In this document: one piece after another, positions 32,644-41,019 of the stretch | How positions within the stretch are numbered: the stretch's first letter is position 1 | Layout of the letters: every line of letters begins with the position of its first letter | Assembly (NCBI GenBank): GCA_963777045.1 | Contig: CAVZPD010000009.1 | Span: 124,001 to 188,000 of the forward strand | Direction: 5' to 3' | DNA from: JAPSGM01 sp963777045 | GTDB lineage: Bacteria > Chloroflexota > Limnocylindria > QHBO01 | DNA: 64,000 nucleotides | The notes under the pieces: model-generated | The model's database searches: none | Told to the model about the DNA's origin: nothing | What the model saw: the letters and a program-made list of their open reading frames with translations, nothing else | Position numbers and translations under genes: made by a program

Positions 32644-33514
32644 GCTGCTGCTCCTCCTCTTCGTGATGGCCACCGTCGGCCTGCTGATCGCCTGGCCCCT
32701 GCTCGACCGCCAGCCGCCGAGCACGCCGCTGGCCGATCCCGATCGCGAGGCGGCCGAGGTCCGTCATCGGCTTGCCCTCGAGACGCTGCGCGACATCGAG
32801 GCGGATCGGCGCGCCGGCTCACTCGACGAGCCGACCTACCTATCCAGGCGCGCGGAGGCCGAGGCGTGGGCGGCGGGCACGCTGAGCGGAGGCGACCCGG
32901 CGCCCGAGCCACGGCGGGCGACAGCGCGCGGAAGCGCTCGGGCATCGGCTGCCACGCTGGGCGTCGCGCTGGTGGCGCTGGTGCTGGTGGGGTTCGCCGT
33001 CCCGGCCCCGCTGGGTATCGGCGAGCGCACGGTGACGAACCAGGCGCTGGCCGATGCACAGGCCGCGGAGGATGCGCGCCAGGCACGCATCGCGCAGCTG
33101 CTCGACCAGCTGCAGGCCGACCAGCGGAATGCCGACATCTACTCGCAGCTGGCCGATGCGTACCTCGCCGGCCAGACCTCGGCCGACCTGCAGAAGGGTG
33201 CGGTGGCCCTGCTGGCCCTGCTGGCGATCGAGCCGGAGAACGCTTCGGCCTATCGCCGCCTGATCACCGCCTACATGAATGCCGGCGACTGGACCGATGC
33301 GCGCTCCGCCGTCGACGCGTACGCCGGGGTGGCGGAGCCTGACGAGCCGGATATCCCCTTCTTCCGCGGGTTGCTCGCCCTCCGCGCCGATGACGACCCG
33401 GCGGAGGCGGTGCGCCAGTTCGATCGGTTCCTGGAGCTGGCTCCCGACGACGGCCGGGTGCAGATGGTGACTACCCTGCGCGAGCAGGCGTCGGAGCAGG
33501 CGGCCGGAACGTAG
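32636..33514 (+). CDS. ccmI: CcmI-like TPR protein of cytochrome c maturation
   Basis: 292 residues: two N-terminal helices separated by a cytosolic loop (ETLRDIEADRRAGSLDE, the CcmI leucine-zipper-like loop) and a C-terminal TPR domain (about 150-290; ADIYSQLADAYLAGQ, ASAYRRLITAYMNAG). CcmI chaperones apocytochrome c to the CcmFH lyase. Starts 8 bases inside ccmH and ends 44 bases inside the convergent MarR-type gene. Confidence 0.88.
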   Translation: MAELLLLLFVMATVGLLIAWPLLDRQPPSTPLADPDREAAEVRHRLALETLRDIEADRRAGSLDEPTYLSRRAEAEAWAAGTLSGGDPAPEPRRATARGSARASAATLGVALVALVLVGFAVPAPLGIGERTVTNQALADAQAAEDARQARIAQLLDQLQADQRNADIYSQLADAYLAGQTSADLQKGAVALLALLAIEPENASAYRRLITAYMNAGDWTDARSAVDAYAGVAEPDEPDIPFFRGLLALRADDDPAEAVRQFDRFLELAPDDGRVQMVTTLREQASEQAAGT

Positions 33515-33980
33515 CCGGCCACTCGCCGGGGGGCACGATGCGGTGCAGCGTGGCGTTGAGCGCTTCCAGCTCCTGGGGCGGGATGCGATCGAGGAAGTGC
33601 TCGGCGATCCCGCGAAGGTGCGTCGGCGAGGCCGACCGAAGGCGCTCGTAGCCGGCGTCGCGCAGCTGCGCCCACTGGCCGCGGCGGTCGGTCGCGCAGC
33701 TGATGCGCTCGACCATGCCCTGCGCCTCGAGGCGATCGATGAGCCGCGTGGCGCCCGATCGCGACAGGACCAGCGATTCCGCGAGATCGCTCATGCGCTG
33801 CCGGCGCTCGGGCGAGTAGGCGAGCAGCAGCAGGACCTCGTACTCGCCCATGCTCATCTCCTGCTCCGCCTGCAGCTCTCGCTCGAGCTGTCGACGAATC
33901 TGGGCGTGGGCGTACAGGAAGGTTCGCCACGCGTCCAGGCGCGGGTCGCGCGGGCCGGGGGGCGAGGCGTTCGAGCTCAT
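33471..33980 (-). CDS. MarR-family transcriptional regulator
   Basis: 169 residues with a typical MarR winged helix: MSMGEYEVLLLLAYSP, MSDLAESLVLSRSGATRLID, then RLEAQGMVERISCATDRRG. Controls unknown targets, commonly stress or efflux genes. Its last 44 bases overlap the end of ccmI on the opposite strand, giving a Pro/Ala-rich tail (TFRPPAPTPARAG) that may be non-essential. It lies 56 bases after phoR on the same strand and may be read through from the pst-pho operon. Confidence 0.88.
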   Translation of the reverse strand: MSSNASPPGPRDPRLDAWRTFLYAHAQIRRQLERELQAEQEMSMGEYEVLLLLAYSPERRQRMSDLAESLVLSRSGATRLIDRLEAQGMVERISCATDRRGQWAQLRDAGYERLRSASPTHLRGIAEHFLDRIPPQELEALNATLHRIVPPGEWPATFRPPAPTPARAG

Positions 33981-34036
33981 CGGCTCAATGGTGGCAGAAA
34001 GGTCATTGACAGCGCAACCATGCTGGCGGCTGCCGC

Positions 34037-35095
34037 CTAGGTTCGGGGGACCTCGATCCAGAACGTCGAGCCCACCCCCTCGGTGCTCTCCAGACCCGCC
34101 GACCCTTCGTGGGCCTCGGCGATGTGCCGCACGATGGCCAGCCCGAGGCCGGCGCTGCGGCCGCCGGTCTCCTCGGCCACGTCTCGCGTCCGCGATCGGT
34201 CGACCTTGTAGAAGCGTTCGAAGATGCGCGCCTGGTGCGCCTGCGGGATGCCGATGCCGTCATCGGCCACCCAGAAGCGGATCGTCCGCGCGCCAGGCTT
34301 CCAGCCGAGCCGCACCTCACCGCCCGGCTTGCTGTACTTCACGGCGTTGTGCGCGAGGTTGAGCAGCGCCTGCCCCAGGCGGTCAGGATCGGCCATCGCA
34401 CGCGCCTCGCCCTTGGACTCCGGGGCCACCACTCGCAGGCGCAGGCCGCGCCGCTCGGCGACCGGCCGGATCCGCTCGGCCAGGTCGTGGACGAGGTTCT
34501 CGGGTTCGAGCGATTCGATCTGCAGCCGGGTCTCGCCCGATTCGATCGTCGACAGGTCCAGCAACTCGTCCACCAGCTGGGTGAGGTGATCCACCTCGCG
34601 CTCGATCTGGACCGAGAAGTCGTGAGCGGTCCCGGGATCGTCCACGGCCCCGCCCGAGAGCGTCTCGGCCAGGAGCTTGATCGAGGCGAGCGGCGTCCGC
34701 AGCTCGTGGCTGACGTTGGCAACGAAGTCACGGCGCACGCGCTCCGCGCGCCGCTGGCGCGTGATCTCGTGCAGCGCGATGACCAGCCCGTCTGCGGGCA
34801 GGGGCACGGCCTCGATGCTGAAGCTGCGGCTGCCGAGGTGGCCCATCTCCGACTCGCCCTGGGCCGGCGCTGCGCTCGAGAGCGCCTGTCGCGCCACCGC
34901 GTCGAGCGCGACGGAGCCGAAGGCGGCAATCAGGCTCATTCCGGTGAGCTCGCCAACGGTGCGGTCCGCCAGCGCAGCCGCGTGGCGGCCGGCCCGCACG
35001 ATCCGCAGCCGGCCGTCGACCAGCAGGAGCAGGCTCGAGCCCGCCTGCTCCATGAGCGCCTCGAGCGCCGCCCCGTTCGTCCCACCGCCCCTCAT
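34037..35095 (-). CDS. phoR: PhoR-type sensor histidine kinase without membrane segments
   Basis: 352 residues: a PAS-like domain (about 15-115), the dimerisation/phosphoacceptor helix RRDFVANVSHELRTPLASI with its His, and an ATPase domain with HNAVKYSKPG (N box), DDGIGIP (G1) and GRSAGLGLAIV (G2). Unlike most PhoR proteins no transmembrane helix is present, and the start is fixed by a four-base overlap with phoB. It presumably reads phosphate status from the cytosolic PstB-PhoU complex and phosphorylates PhoB. Last of the seven-gene pst-pho operon. Confidence 0.9.
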   Translation of the reverse strand: MRGGGTNGAALEALMEQAGSSLLLLVDGRLRIVRAGRHAAALADRTVGELTGMSLIAAFGSVALDAVARQALSSAAPAQGESEMGHLGSRSFSIEAVPLPADGLVIALHEITRQRRAERVRRDFVANVSHELRTPLASIKLLAETLSGGAVDDPGTAHDFSVQIEREVDHLTQLVDELLDLSTIESGETRLQIESLEPENLVHDLAERIRPVAERRGLRLRVVAPESKGEARAMADPDRLGQALLNLAHNAVKYSKPGGEVRLGWKPGARTIRFWVADDGIGIPQAHQARIFERFYKVDRSRTRDVAEETGGRSAGLGLAIVRHIAEAHEGSAGLESTEGVGSTFWIEVPRT

Positions 35096-35808
35096 GCGGG
35101 TGCCGGCCGCTCCGGACGCGGGGCGAAGGCGTAGCCGATGCCGCGCACCGTTCGGAAGTAGTTGTGGCCATCATGCGCGCGGAGCTTCGTGCGCAGCCAC
35201 GAGACGTGGACGTCCACCGTTCGCGTGTCACCCTCGTAGTCGACCCCCCACAGGCGCGCCAGCAGCTGGTCGCGCGTGAAGATGCGGCCGGGGTTGCCGG
35301 CGAGATGGGCGAGGAGATCGAACTCGCGGGTCGTCAGGGTCAGGCGCGCCTCGCCGAAGGTCGCCTCGCGACGGGACGTGTCGATCTGCAGCTCTCCGGA
35401 CTGGATCAGGGTCGCACCCGGCTCCTCGCTCGCCGCGCCCTGCCGGCGGCGGCGCAGGACCGCCTCGATTCTTGCCAGCAGCTCGGGTCGCGAGAAGGGC
35501 TTGGCAACGTAGTCATCGGCTCCGACCTTGAGCCCGACCACCCGGTCGATCTCGTCGCCCTTGGCCGAGAGCACGATCACCGGGGTGTTGACGCCTTCCG
35601 AACGGACGACGCGCAGCACCTCCAACCCGCTCATGCCCGGCAGCATGATGTCGAGCAGCACGAGGTCCAGCCCGGTGTCGCGGGCCGCCTCCAGCGCCTG
35701 CTCGCCATCGACCGCGACCCGCACCTCGTACCCCTCGCGCATCAGGTTGAAAGTGAGCGCCTGCCGCAGGGTCCGATCGTCCTCGACCAGCAGAATGCGG
35801 CGTTTCAT
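35092..35808 (-). CDS. phoB: PhoB-type response regulator
   Basis: 238 residues: receiver domain with acidic pocket VEDD, phosphoacceptor Asp in LVLLDIMLPG, Thr/Ser in VIVLSAKGD and Lys in DDYVAKPFS, followed by an OmpR/PhoB winged helix (LTTREFDLLAHLAGNPGRIF, RTVDVHVSWLRTKLR, VRGIGYAF). Expected to bind the repeat array before pstS and activate phosphate genes under starvation. Five bases after phoU. Confidence 0.94.
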   Translation of the reverse strand: MKRRILLVEDDRTLRQALTFNLMREGYEVRVAVDGEQALEAARDTGLDLVLLDIMLPGMSGLEVLRVVRSEGVNTPVIVLSAKGDEIDRVVGLKVGADDYVAKPFSRPELLARIEAVLRRRRQGAASEEPGATLIQSGELQIDTSRREATFGEARLTLTTREFDLLAHLAGNPGRIFTRDQLLARLWGVDYEGDTRTVDVHVSWLRTKLRAHDGHNYFRTVRGIGYAFAPRPERPAPA

Positions 35809-35813
35809 CGCCG

Positions 35814-36503
35814 TCAGGGATTGAGGTCTTCGATGCGACCGGTGACCAGGAAGACCACGTCCTCGCCGATGTTCGTGACGCGATCGCCCAGGCGCTCGAG
35901 GTGGTGGGCGGCGAAGAGCATGTGCGTCGCCTGGCGTGCCCGGTCGGGAGAGACCTGCATCAGGTTGATGGCGTCCTCGTAGACGCTGTTGTAGAGGTGG
36001 TCGATCTCGTCGTCACCGCGGCAGACGGTGCGCGCCTGCTCCTCGCTGACGTCCACCAGCGCCCGCATGGCGGCGCGCAGCTGCTGGCGGCAGAGCTCCT
36101 CCATGCGGGGGATCTGGCGGAAGATCGGCAGCTCCGGCTCGGTCGCCAGCTGCTGGGCGAGCTTCGCGATGTTGGTGGCGTAGTCGCCCATGCGCTCGAG
36201 CTCGGCCGCCGCATGGTAGAGGGAGAGCAGCTCACGGATATCGCGCGCCATCGGCGCCTGCCGGGCGATGACGCTGGTGATGTGCATGTTCACCTGCGCC
36301 TGCAGCTCGTTGACATCCGAGTCTCCCCAGCGCACCTGGTCGGCCAGGTCGACGTCGCGGTTGAGCAGCGCCTGGCCGGCACGCTGGAGCTGCCCCTCGA
36401 CCAGGGCGCCCAGGCGCAGGACGTCGTCCTTGGCCGCCTGCAGCTCCTCCTCGAACGAGCGCCGAATCGAAGTGTGCTGCTCGCCGCCGCGGTTGGTGTC
36501 CAT
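35814..36503 (-). CDS. phoU: Phosphate-signalling protein PhoU
   Basis: 229 residues, two three-helix bundles with the metal-binding E/D-XXX-D repeats (e.g. ELERMGDYATNIAKL and HHLERLGDRVTNIGED). It links PstB activity to PhoR and represses the regulon when phosphate is ample. The start at 36503 follows a strong ribosome site (AGGAGGTGGCG); the long upstream extension of the frame is a shadow of pstB. Confidence 0.95.
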   Translation of the reverse strand: MDTNRGGEQHTSIRRSFEEELQAAKDDVLRLGALVEGQLQRAGQALLNRDVDLADQVRWGDSDVNELQAQVNMHITSVIARQAPMARDIRELLSLYHAAAELERMGDYATNIAKLAQQLATEPELPIFRQIPRMEELCRQQLRAAMRALVDVSEEQARTVCRGDDEIDHLYNSVYEDAINLMQVSPDRARQATHMLFAAHHLERLGDRVTNIGEDVVFLVTGRIEDLNP

Positions 36504-36520
36504 CGCCACCTCCTGCTCCC

Positions 36521-37408
36521 TCAGCCGAACCGACCGGTGATGTAATCCTCGGTGAGGCGGCTCTCGGGGCGGGTGAAGAGCCGCTCGGTGGGTGCCATCT
36601 CGACGAGGTAGCCGGCGCGATCCTCGCCCATCGTCAGGAAGGCCGTCACGTCGCTCGCCCGGGCCGCCTGCTGCATGTTGTGCGTGACGATGATGATCGT
36701 GTAGTTCTCCTTGAGCTCGAACATCAGCTCCTCGATGCGCAGCGTGGCGATCGGGTCGAGGGCGCTGCACGGCTCGTCCATCAGGATCACATCGGGCTCG
36801 ACTGCGATCGCACGCGCGATGCAGAGGCGCTGCTGCTGCCCGCCGGAGAGCGAGAGGCCGTTGCTGCGGAGCTTGTCCTTCACCTCGTCCCACAGCGCCG
36901 CGCGGCGCAGCGACGCCTCCACCAGCTCGTCCATCTTGCCCTTGAAGCCGTTGAGGCGCGGTCCGAAAGCCACGTTGTCATAGATGCTCTTCGGGAAGGG
37001 GTTCGGCCTCTGGAATACCATGCCGATGCGGCGTCGCACCTCGACCGCGTCCACCTCGGGGTCGTAGATGTCCTCGCCGTTGTAGCGGACCTGCCCCAGC
37101 ACGCTGGCGCCCGGGACCAGGTCGTTCATGCGGTTGAGGCTGCGCAGCACGGTCGACTTTCCACAGCCGGATGGGCCGATGAGCGCCGTGATGCGGTTGC
37201 GCGGAACGTCCAGGCTGATGTCGCGGACGGCGGTGAAGTCGCCGTAGCGGACGCCGACCTCCTCGAGCTCGAAGACGAAGTCGTCGGTCTCGGGGACCGG
37301 CACGACGGTGCCCGACTCCGAGTCAGCCGGCTGGGTCATGATCTCGCGCTGCACGTTGTCGGACGCTTCCTCGGCTCGTGGCTTGGGGTCGATGGTAATG
37401 CGGTTCAT
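36521..37408 (-). CDS. pstB: Phosphate ABC transporter ATP-binding protein PstB
   Basis: 295 residues. Walker A GPSGCGKST, PstB-typical FQRPNPFPKSIYDNV, signature LSGGQQQRLCIARA, Walker B VILMDEPCSALDP and switch His in IVTHNMQQ. It energises phosphate uptake through PstCA. About 55 residues precede the ABC domain, so alternative starts (ATG 37438 upstream, or an internal Met) are possible; I use MNRITID at 37408. Confidence 0.95.
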   Translation of the reverse strand: MNRITIDPKPRAEEASDNVQREIMTQPADSESGTVVPVPETDDFVFELEEVGVRYGDFTAVRDISLDVPRNRITALIGPSGCGKSTVLRSLNRMNDLVPGASVLGQVRYNGEDIYDPEVDAVEVRRRIGMVFQRPNPFPKSIYDNVAFGPRLNGFKGKMDELVEASLRRAALWDEVKDKLRSNGLSLSGGQQQRLCIARAIAVEPDVILMDEPCSALDPIATLRIEELMFELKENYTIIIVTHNMQQAARASDVTAFLTMGEDRAGYLVEMAPTERLFTRPESRLTEDYITGRFG

Positions 37409-37446
37409 CCTGAGTTGTCGTCCCTCGTCCTCTTGCATGGTCCGGC

Positions 37447-38340
37447 TCAGCGGCCGAATCGGCTTCTCGCGCCGATGGTGCGGGCGATGATGGTCAGGAG
37501 CAGCACCAGGGCCATCAGCTCCAGTGCGCCGGCCCATGCGCGCTGCTGGCCGGCCTCGAACGCGCCGCGCGCCTCGCGGAAGATGAGGAGCGGCAGCGCC
37601 GTCTGCCCGTTGCCCTGGAAGTCGAGCACCACCGACTGGGCGGCGAGCGCGGTCAGCACCAGCGGGGCCGTCTCGCCGAGCGCGCGGGCAACGGCCAGCA
37701 TGGCGCCGGTGATGAGGCCGGATGCCGCGGTCGGCAGGGTGACGCCGAAGACGGTCTGCCAGTGGCGGGCCCCCAGCGCATAGCTGGCGCGCTTCAGCTC
37801 GCCGGGGACCAGCTTCAGGATCTCCTCCGACGAGCGCACCACGATCGGCAGCATGATGATCGCGAGCGAGATGGCGCCCACGAAGGTGCCGAAGCCGATC
37901 TGACGCACCAGGATGGTGTACACGAACAGGCCCACGAAGACGCTCGGCACGCCCGTCATGACGTCGGAGAAGAACCTGACCGGGCCGGCCAGCCAGTGCC
38001 GCGGGAACTCCGTCAGGAAGAGCGCCGCCGCGATGCCGATCGGGATCGCCATCAGCGCTGCCAGGCCCCCCATGTAGAGCGAGCCGACCAGGCCGTGGAG
38101 GTAGCCGCCGCCCGCCTCGCGACGCGAGAAGTTGAAGGTGCTGGTGAGGAACTCCCAGTTCATGGCCGGCAAGCCGTTGACGACGACGACGGCGATGATC
38201 AGGACCAGGGGGATGAGGGCAAGGAGCATGGCTGCGCTGAGCACCGCGGCCATGACGCGGTTGAAGGCCTTGCGCCGCCGGATGTTCCCGCCGCCGCTCT
38301 TGAGGGGCATCCGCTGCGACGGCCCGCTGATGGCGGTCAT
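37447..38340 (-). CDS. pstA: Phosphate ABC transporter permease PstA
   Basis: 297 residues with six membrane helices and the permease EAA-type loop LGARHWQTVFGVTLPTAASG, preceding ARALGETAPL, the PstA hallmark. Forms the phosphate channel with PstC. Overlaps pstC by four bases. Confidence 0.94.
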   Translation of the reverse strand: MTAISGPSQRMPLKSGGGNIRRRKAFNRVMAAVLSAAMLLALIPLVLIIAVVVVNGLPAMNWEFLTSTFNFSRREAGGGYLHGLVGSLYMGGLAALMAIPIGIAAALFLTEFPRHWLAGPVRFFSDVMTGVPSVFVGLFVYTILVRQIGFGTFVGAISLAIIMLPIVVRSSEEILKLVPGELKRASYALGARHWQTVFGVTLPTAASGLITGAMLAVARALGETAPLVLTALAAQSVVLDFQGNGQTALPLLIFREARGAFEAGQQRAWAGALELMALVLLLTIIARTIGARSRFGR

Positions 38341-39320
38341 GCCGTCGCCTCCCCGGTCACGTCACCGAGGCGCCGCACGACCAGGCGTGCCCCGATGTTG
38401 ATGACGATGGTCATGGCGAAGAGCGTCACGCCAAGCGCGATGAGGGCGTCGATGCCCTCGGGGCTGGCCTCCTGGAAGGTGTTCACGATCTTGGCGGCGA
38501 TCGACTCACCCTGCTGGAAGACGCTGAGGTTGATGGTGGTGCCGCCACCGATGAGCAGGGCGACGGCGATCGTCTCGCCCAACGCCCGTCCGAGACCGAG
38601 CATGGTGGCGCCGATGATCCCCGGCCGGCTGCGTGGCACGACCACCGAACGCATCACCTCCCAGCGCGTGGCACCCATGGCGTAGGCGGCGAACCGCTCC
38701 GAGTCGGGTACGGCGGAGAAGACCTCGCGGACGATGGCGGTGATGATCGGCACGATCATGATGGCGAGGACGATGCCGGCGAAGAAGAAGTTGAAGCTGA
38801 TCACCGGACCGGTGAAGAGTGGAATCCAGCCGACCGACTCGCTGATCGCCTCCGCCGGTGGCCGGAGGATCACCGGTGCGAAGAAGTGGAGGCCCCACAG
38901 GCCGTAGATCACGCTCGGCACCGCGGCCAGCATCTCCACCAGGTAGGTCAGCGGGCGCGCAACAGGCCCCGGAGCGAGGTTGGTCAGGAAGAGGGCGATG
39001 CCCACCGAGATGGGGAGGGCGACAAGGATCGCGATCAGGCTGGTCACGATCGTCCCGTAGAGGAAGACGCCGGCCTGGTAGGTGCCGGTGATCTCGGTGC
39101 GGCTGAAGCCCGGATCCCAGGTCGTGCCGGTCAGGAACTGCCACGGGCCCTGCGAGATGAAGACCGGCAGCGCGTCGAGCGTGGTCGAGCCGATCATCAG
39201 CGCCAGCACGATCAGCACCAGTGCGCTGGCGGCGATGAGGGCCCAGCGGAAGACGGGATCGCTGAGGGCGCGGCCCTGCCGCCTGCGGAGGCGCTCGGTG
39301 CTTGCCGGGATCGCGCTCAT
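38337..39320 (-). CDS. pstC: Phosphate ABC transporter permease PstC
   Basis: 327 residues, six helices; PstC features are the periplasmic loop TTWDPGFSRTEITGTYQAGV and the cytosolic loop MGATRWEVMRSVVVPRSRPG followed by GRALGETIAV. Partner of PstA. Lies 35 bases after the pstS stop. Confidence 0.94.
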   Translation of the reverse strand: MSAIPASTERLRRRQGRALSDPVFRWALIAASALVLIVLALMIGSTTLDALPVFISQGPWQFLTGTTWDPGFSRTEITGTYQAGVFLYGTIVTSLIAILVALPISVGIALFLTNLAPGPVARPLTYLVEMLAAVPSVIYGLWGLHFFAPVILRPPAEAISESVGWIPLFTGPVISFNFFFAGIVLAIMIVPIITAIVREVFSAVPDSERFAAYAMGATRWEVMRSVVVPRSRPGIIGATMLGLGRALGETIAVALLIGGGTTINLSVFQQGESIAAKIVNTFQEASPEGIDALIALGVTLFAMTIVINIGARLVVRRLGDVTGEATA

Positions 39321-39355
39321 CGTTGCGATTGCATCCTAGACGGCGTTCGGAAGGA

Positions 39356-40444
39356 TCATCCGCCCTCGTTGATGCGCGCCACGTTGGCCAGCGACTGCTC
39401 CTGCAAGGAGGCACCGATCGGGGCGTAGTTGAGCTCCTGGGCAACGCTGTCGCCGTTCTCCAGCGCCCAGGTGAGGAACGCCTTGAGGGCATCGCCCTTG
39501 TTCGCGTCGAGGCCGCAGGTCGGCGCCAGGATCCAGGTCGCACCGGCGATCGGGTAGCCCTCGCCGCCCACGCCCAGGATGTTGAAGCGGAGGTCGTCGG
39601 GGATCTCGATCCCGTCCGCGGCCGCCGCCGTCGACTCCAGCGACGGCTCGATGGCGTTGCCGTCGGCGTTGACCATCGCTACCGTCGAGAGGCCGTTCTC
39701 CAGCGCGTAGCTGAGCTCCACGTAGCCGATGCCGCCGTCGTTCTGGGCAATGGCGGCAGCGACGCCGTCGTTGCCCTGGCCGCCCACGCCAACCGGCCAG
39801 GTGACCTCCTTGCCCTTGCCGACCTGCGAGCTCCAGTCGCTGCTCTCGTCGTCGAGGTAGGTGGTGAAGATGCTGGTGGTTCCGGAGCCGTCGCTGCGGT
39901 GCGCGACGATGATCGGCTCGTCCGGGAGCGACGTCCCGTCGTTCAGGCCTGCAATGGCCGGGTCGTTCCACCGTGTGATCTCGCCCAGGAAGATCTGCGC
40001 CAGCGTCTCGGAATCGAGCGTCAGGCTCTCGACACCGGACAGGTTGTAGGCGACGGCCACGGCGCCGAACACGGTCGGGATGTGGACGACGTCGCAGCCC
40101 CAGGCATCCTCGGCGGCGGCGAGCTCCTCGTCCTTCATGAAGGCATCCGAGCCGCCGAAGTCGGTCGACTGGGCCGTGAACTGCTCCACGCCGCCACCCG
40201 AGCCGATCGGCTCGTAGGTGATGCTCACGTCGGGGTTGTCGCCGATGAAGGCGCCGATCCACTCCTGGTAGACCGGATCGGGGAAGGTGGCCCCGGCGCC
40301 GAGCATGTCGGCGCTCAGGCCGGATCCGCTGCTCGCCGAGCTGCCTCCGCCGGGCGATCCGTCGGCGCCCGAGCTGCAGGCTGCCATCATGACGGTGCCG
40401 GCGAGGGCCAGCGGCAGGATTCGCAGCCAGTGCTGCTTGATCAA
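39356..40444 (-). CDS. pstS: Phosphate-binding lipoprotein PstS
   Basis: 362 residues. Signal peptide with lipobox MAAC, a Gly/Ser linker, and a type II binding fold with phosphate contacts LGAGATFPDPVY, IGSGGGVEQF, FGGSDAFM and HRSDGSGTTSIFT. It captures phosphate for PstCAB. The start is a TTG at 40444, supported by AGGAGAG five bases upstream and by the signal peptide beginning MIKQHW; no ATG or GTG fits. First gene of the operon, behind the candidate PHO box. Confidence 0.95.
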   Translation of the reverse strand: MIKQHWLRILPLALAGTVMMAACSSGADGSPGGGSSASSGSGLSADMLGAGATFPDPVYQEWIGAFIGDNPDVSITYEPIGSGGGVEQFTAQSTDFGGSDAFMKDEELAAAEDAWGCDVVHIPTVFGAVAVAYNLSGVESLTLDSETLAQIFLGEITRWNDPAIAGLNDGTSLPDEPIIVAHRSDGSGTTSIFTTYLDDESSDWSSQVGKGKEVTWPVGVGGQGNDGVAAAIAQNDGGIGYVELSYALENGLSTVAMVNADGNAIEPSLESTAAAADGIEIPDDLRFNILGVGGEGYPIAGATWILAPTCGLDANKGDALKAFLTWALENGDSVAQELNYAPIGASLQEQSLANVARINEGG

Positions 40445-40497
40445 GGTAGCTCTCCTTCGAATCGAACTTCACACATTGCAGCCACAGACTGGAGAGC

Positions 40498-40541
40498 ACC
40501 GCTTAACGGGCCCTTAGCGGCGCGTTAAGGGGACGTCAAGG
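40498..40541 (-). promoter_or_regulatory. Candidate PHO box: four 11-bp direct repeats
   Basis: On the minus strand four consecutive 11-mers: CCTTGACGTCC, CCTTAACGCGC, CGCTAAGGGCC, CGTTAAGCGGT. The common core is C-N-T-T/C-A-A-C/G with exact 11-bp phasing, the geometry of PhoB/PhoP operators. It ends about 54 bases before the pstS start and about 40 bases from the divergent TauE transcript, so it could serve both. Confidence 0.7.
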
Positions 40542-40567
40542 GCTGACCCGCGCAGGGCTGGCGGCCC

Positions 40568-40573
40568 TAATGT
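40568..40573 (+). promoter_or_regulatory. -10 box TAATGT before a leader ORF
   Basis: TAATGT ends 7 bases before ATG 40581, the spacing seen at leaderless genes here. It is divergent from the pst operon and close to the PHO-box repeats. Confidence 0.45.
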
Positions 40574-40580
40574 GTCGGCA

Positions 40581-40637
40581 ATGCCCGCCCGTCGATCGTC
40601 GTCGAGGTGGGGCCAGGCTGGAAGGAGGATCGGATGA
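40581..40637 (+). CDS. 18-codon leader ORF coupled to the TauE/SafE-like gene
   Basis: ATG at the predicted transcript start opens MPARRSSSRWGQAGRRIG and stops at a TGA that overlaps the ATG of the next gene (ATGA). Very basic (six Arg). It also spans the ribosome site AGGAGG of the downstream gene, so translation of the leader could control access to it. Whether the peptide has a function of its own is unknown. Confidence 0.35.
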   Translation: MPARRSSSRWGQAGRRIG

Positions 40638-40993
40638 CCGTCGTGGTGATCGCACTGGTGGGGCTTGCCGCCGGCGTGCTATCGGGGCTGTTCGGCATCG
40701 GCGGCGGCGTGATCATCGTGCCGGTGCTGATCGTCTTCCTCGGTTTCACCGCCCAGCAGGCCGCGGGGACCTCGCTCGGCGCGCTGCTGCTGCCGGTCGG
40801 CCTCTTCGGCGCGATTCAGTACTGGCAGGCGGGCCAGGTCAACCTGCTCCACGCCGGCCTGCTCGCGCTGGGCCTCCTCTTCGGAGCCTTCCTTGGTGCC
40901 CGACTGGGCCTCGCGCTGCCATCGGACGTCCTCCAGCGCGCCTTCGGCGTCCTGCTGGTGCTCTTCGGGCTCCGGATGCTGATCTGGGTCTAG
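40634..40993 (+). CDS. Half-length TauE/SafE (TSUP)-family membrane protein
   Basis: 119 residues, four membrane helices. The motif GLAAGVLSGLFGIGGGVIIVP is the diagnostic N-terminal signature of TSUP exporters, which normally have two such halves (about 250 residues); only one half is encoded, so it may dimerise. Substrates in the family include sulfite and organosulfur anions. A good ribosome site (AGGAGGATCGG) precedes the ATG. Position divergent from pstS and convergent to pit suggests an anion-transport link with phosphate. Confidence 0.82.
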   Translation: MTVVVIALVGLAAGVLSGLFGIGGGVIIVPVLIVFLGFTAQQAAGTSLGALLLPVGLFGAIQYWQAGQVNLLHAGLLALGLLFGAFLGARLGLALPSDVLQRAFGVLLVLFGLRMLIWV

Positions 40994-41019
40994 ATCGGTC
41001 GGCCCTGCCGGCATCGGCC

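Noticed and set aside
34006..34011. TTGACA as a plus-strand -35
   Set aside because: No -10 hexamer lies 16-19 bases downstream and there is no plus-strand gene there.
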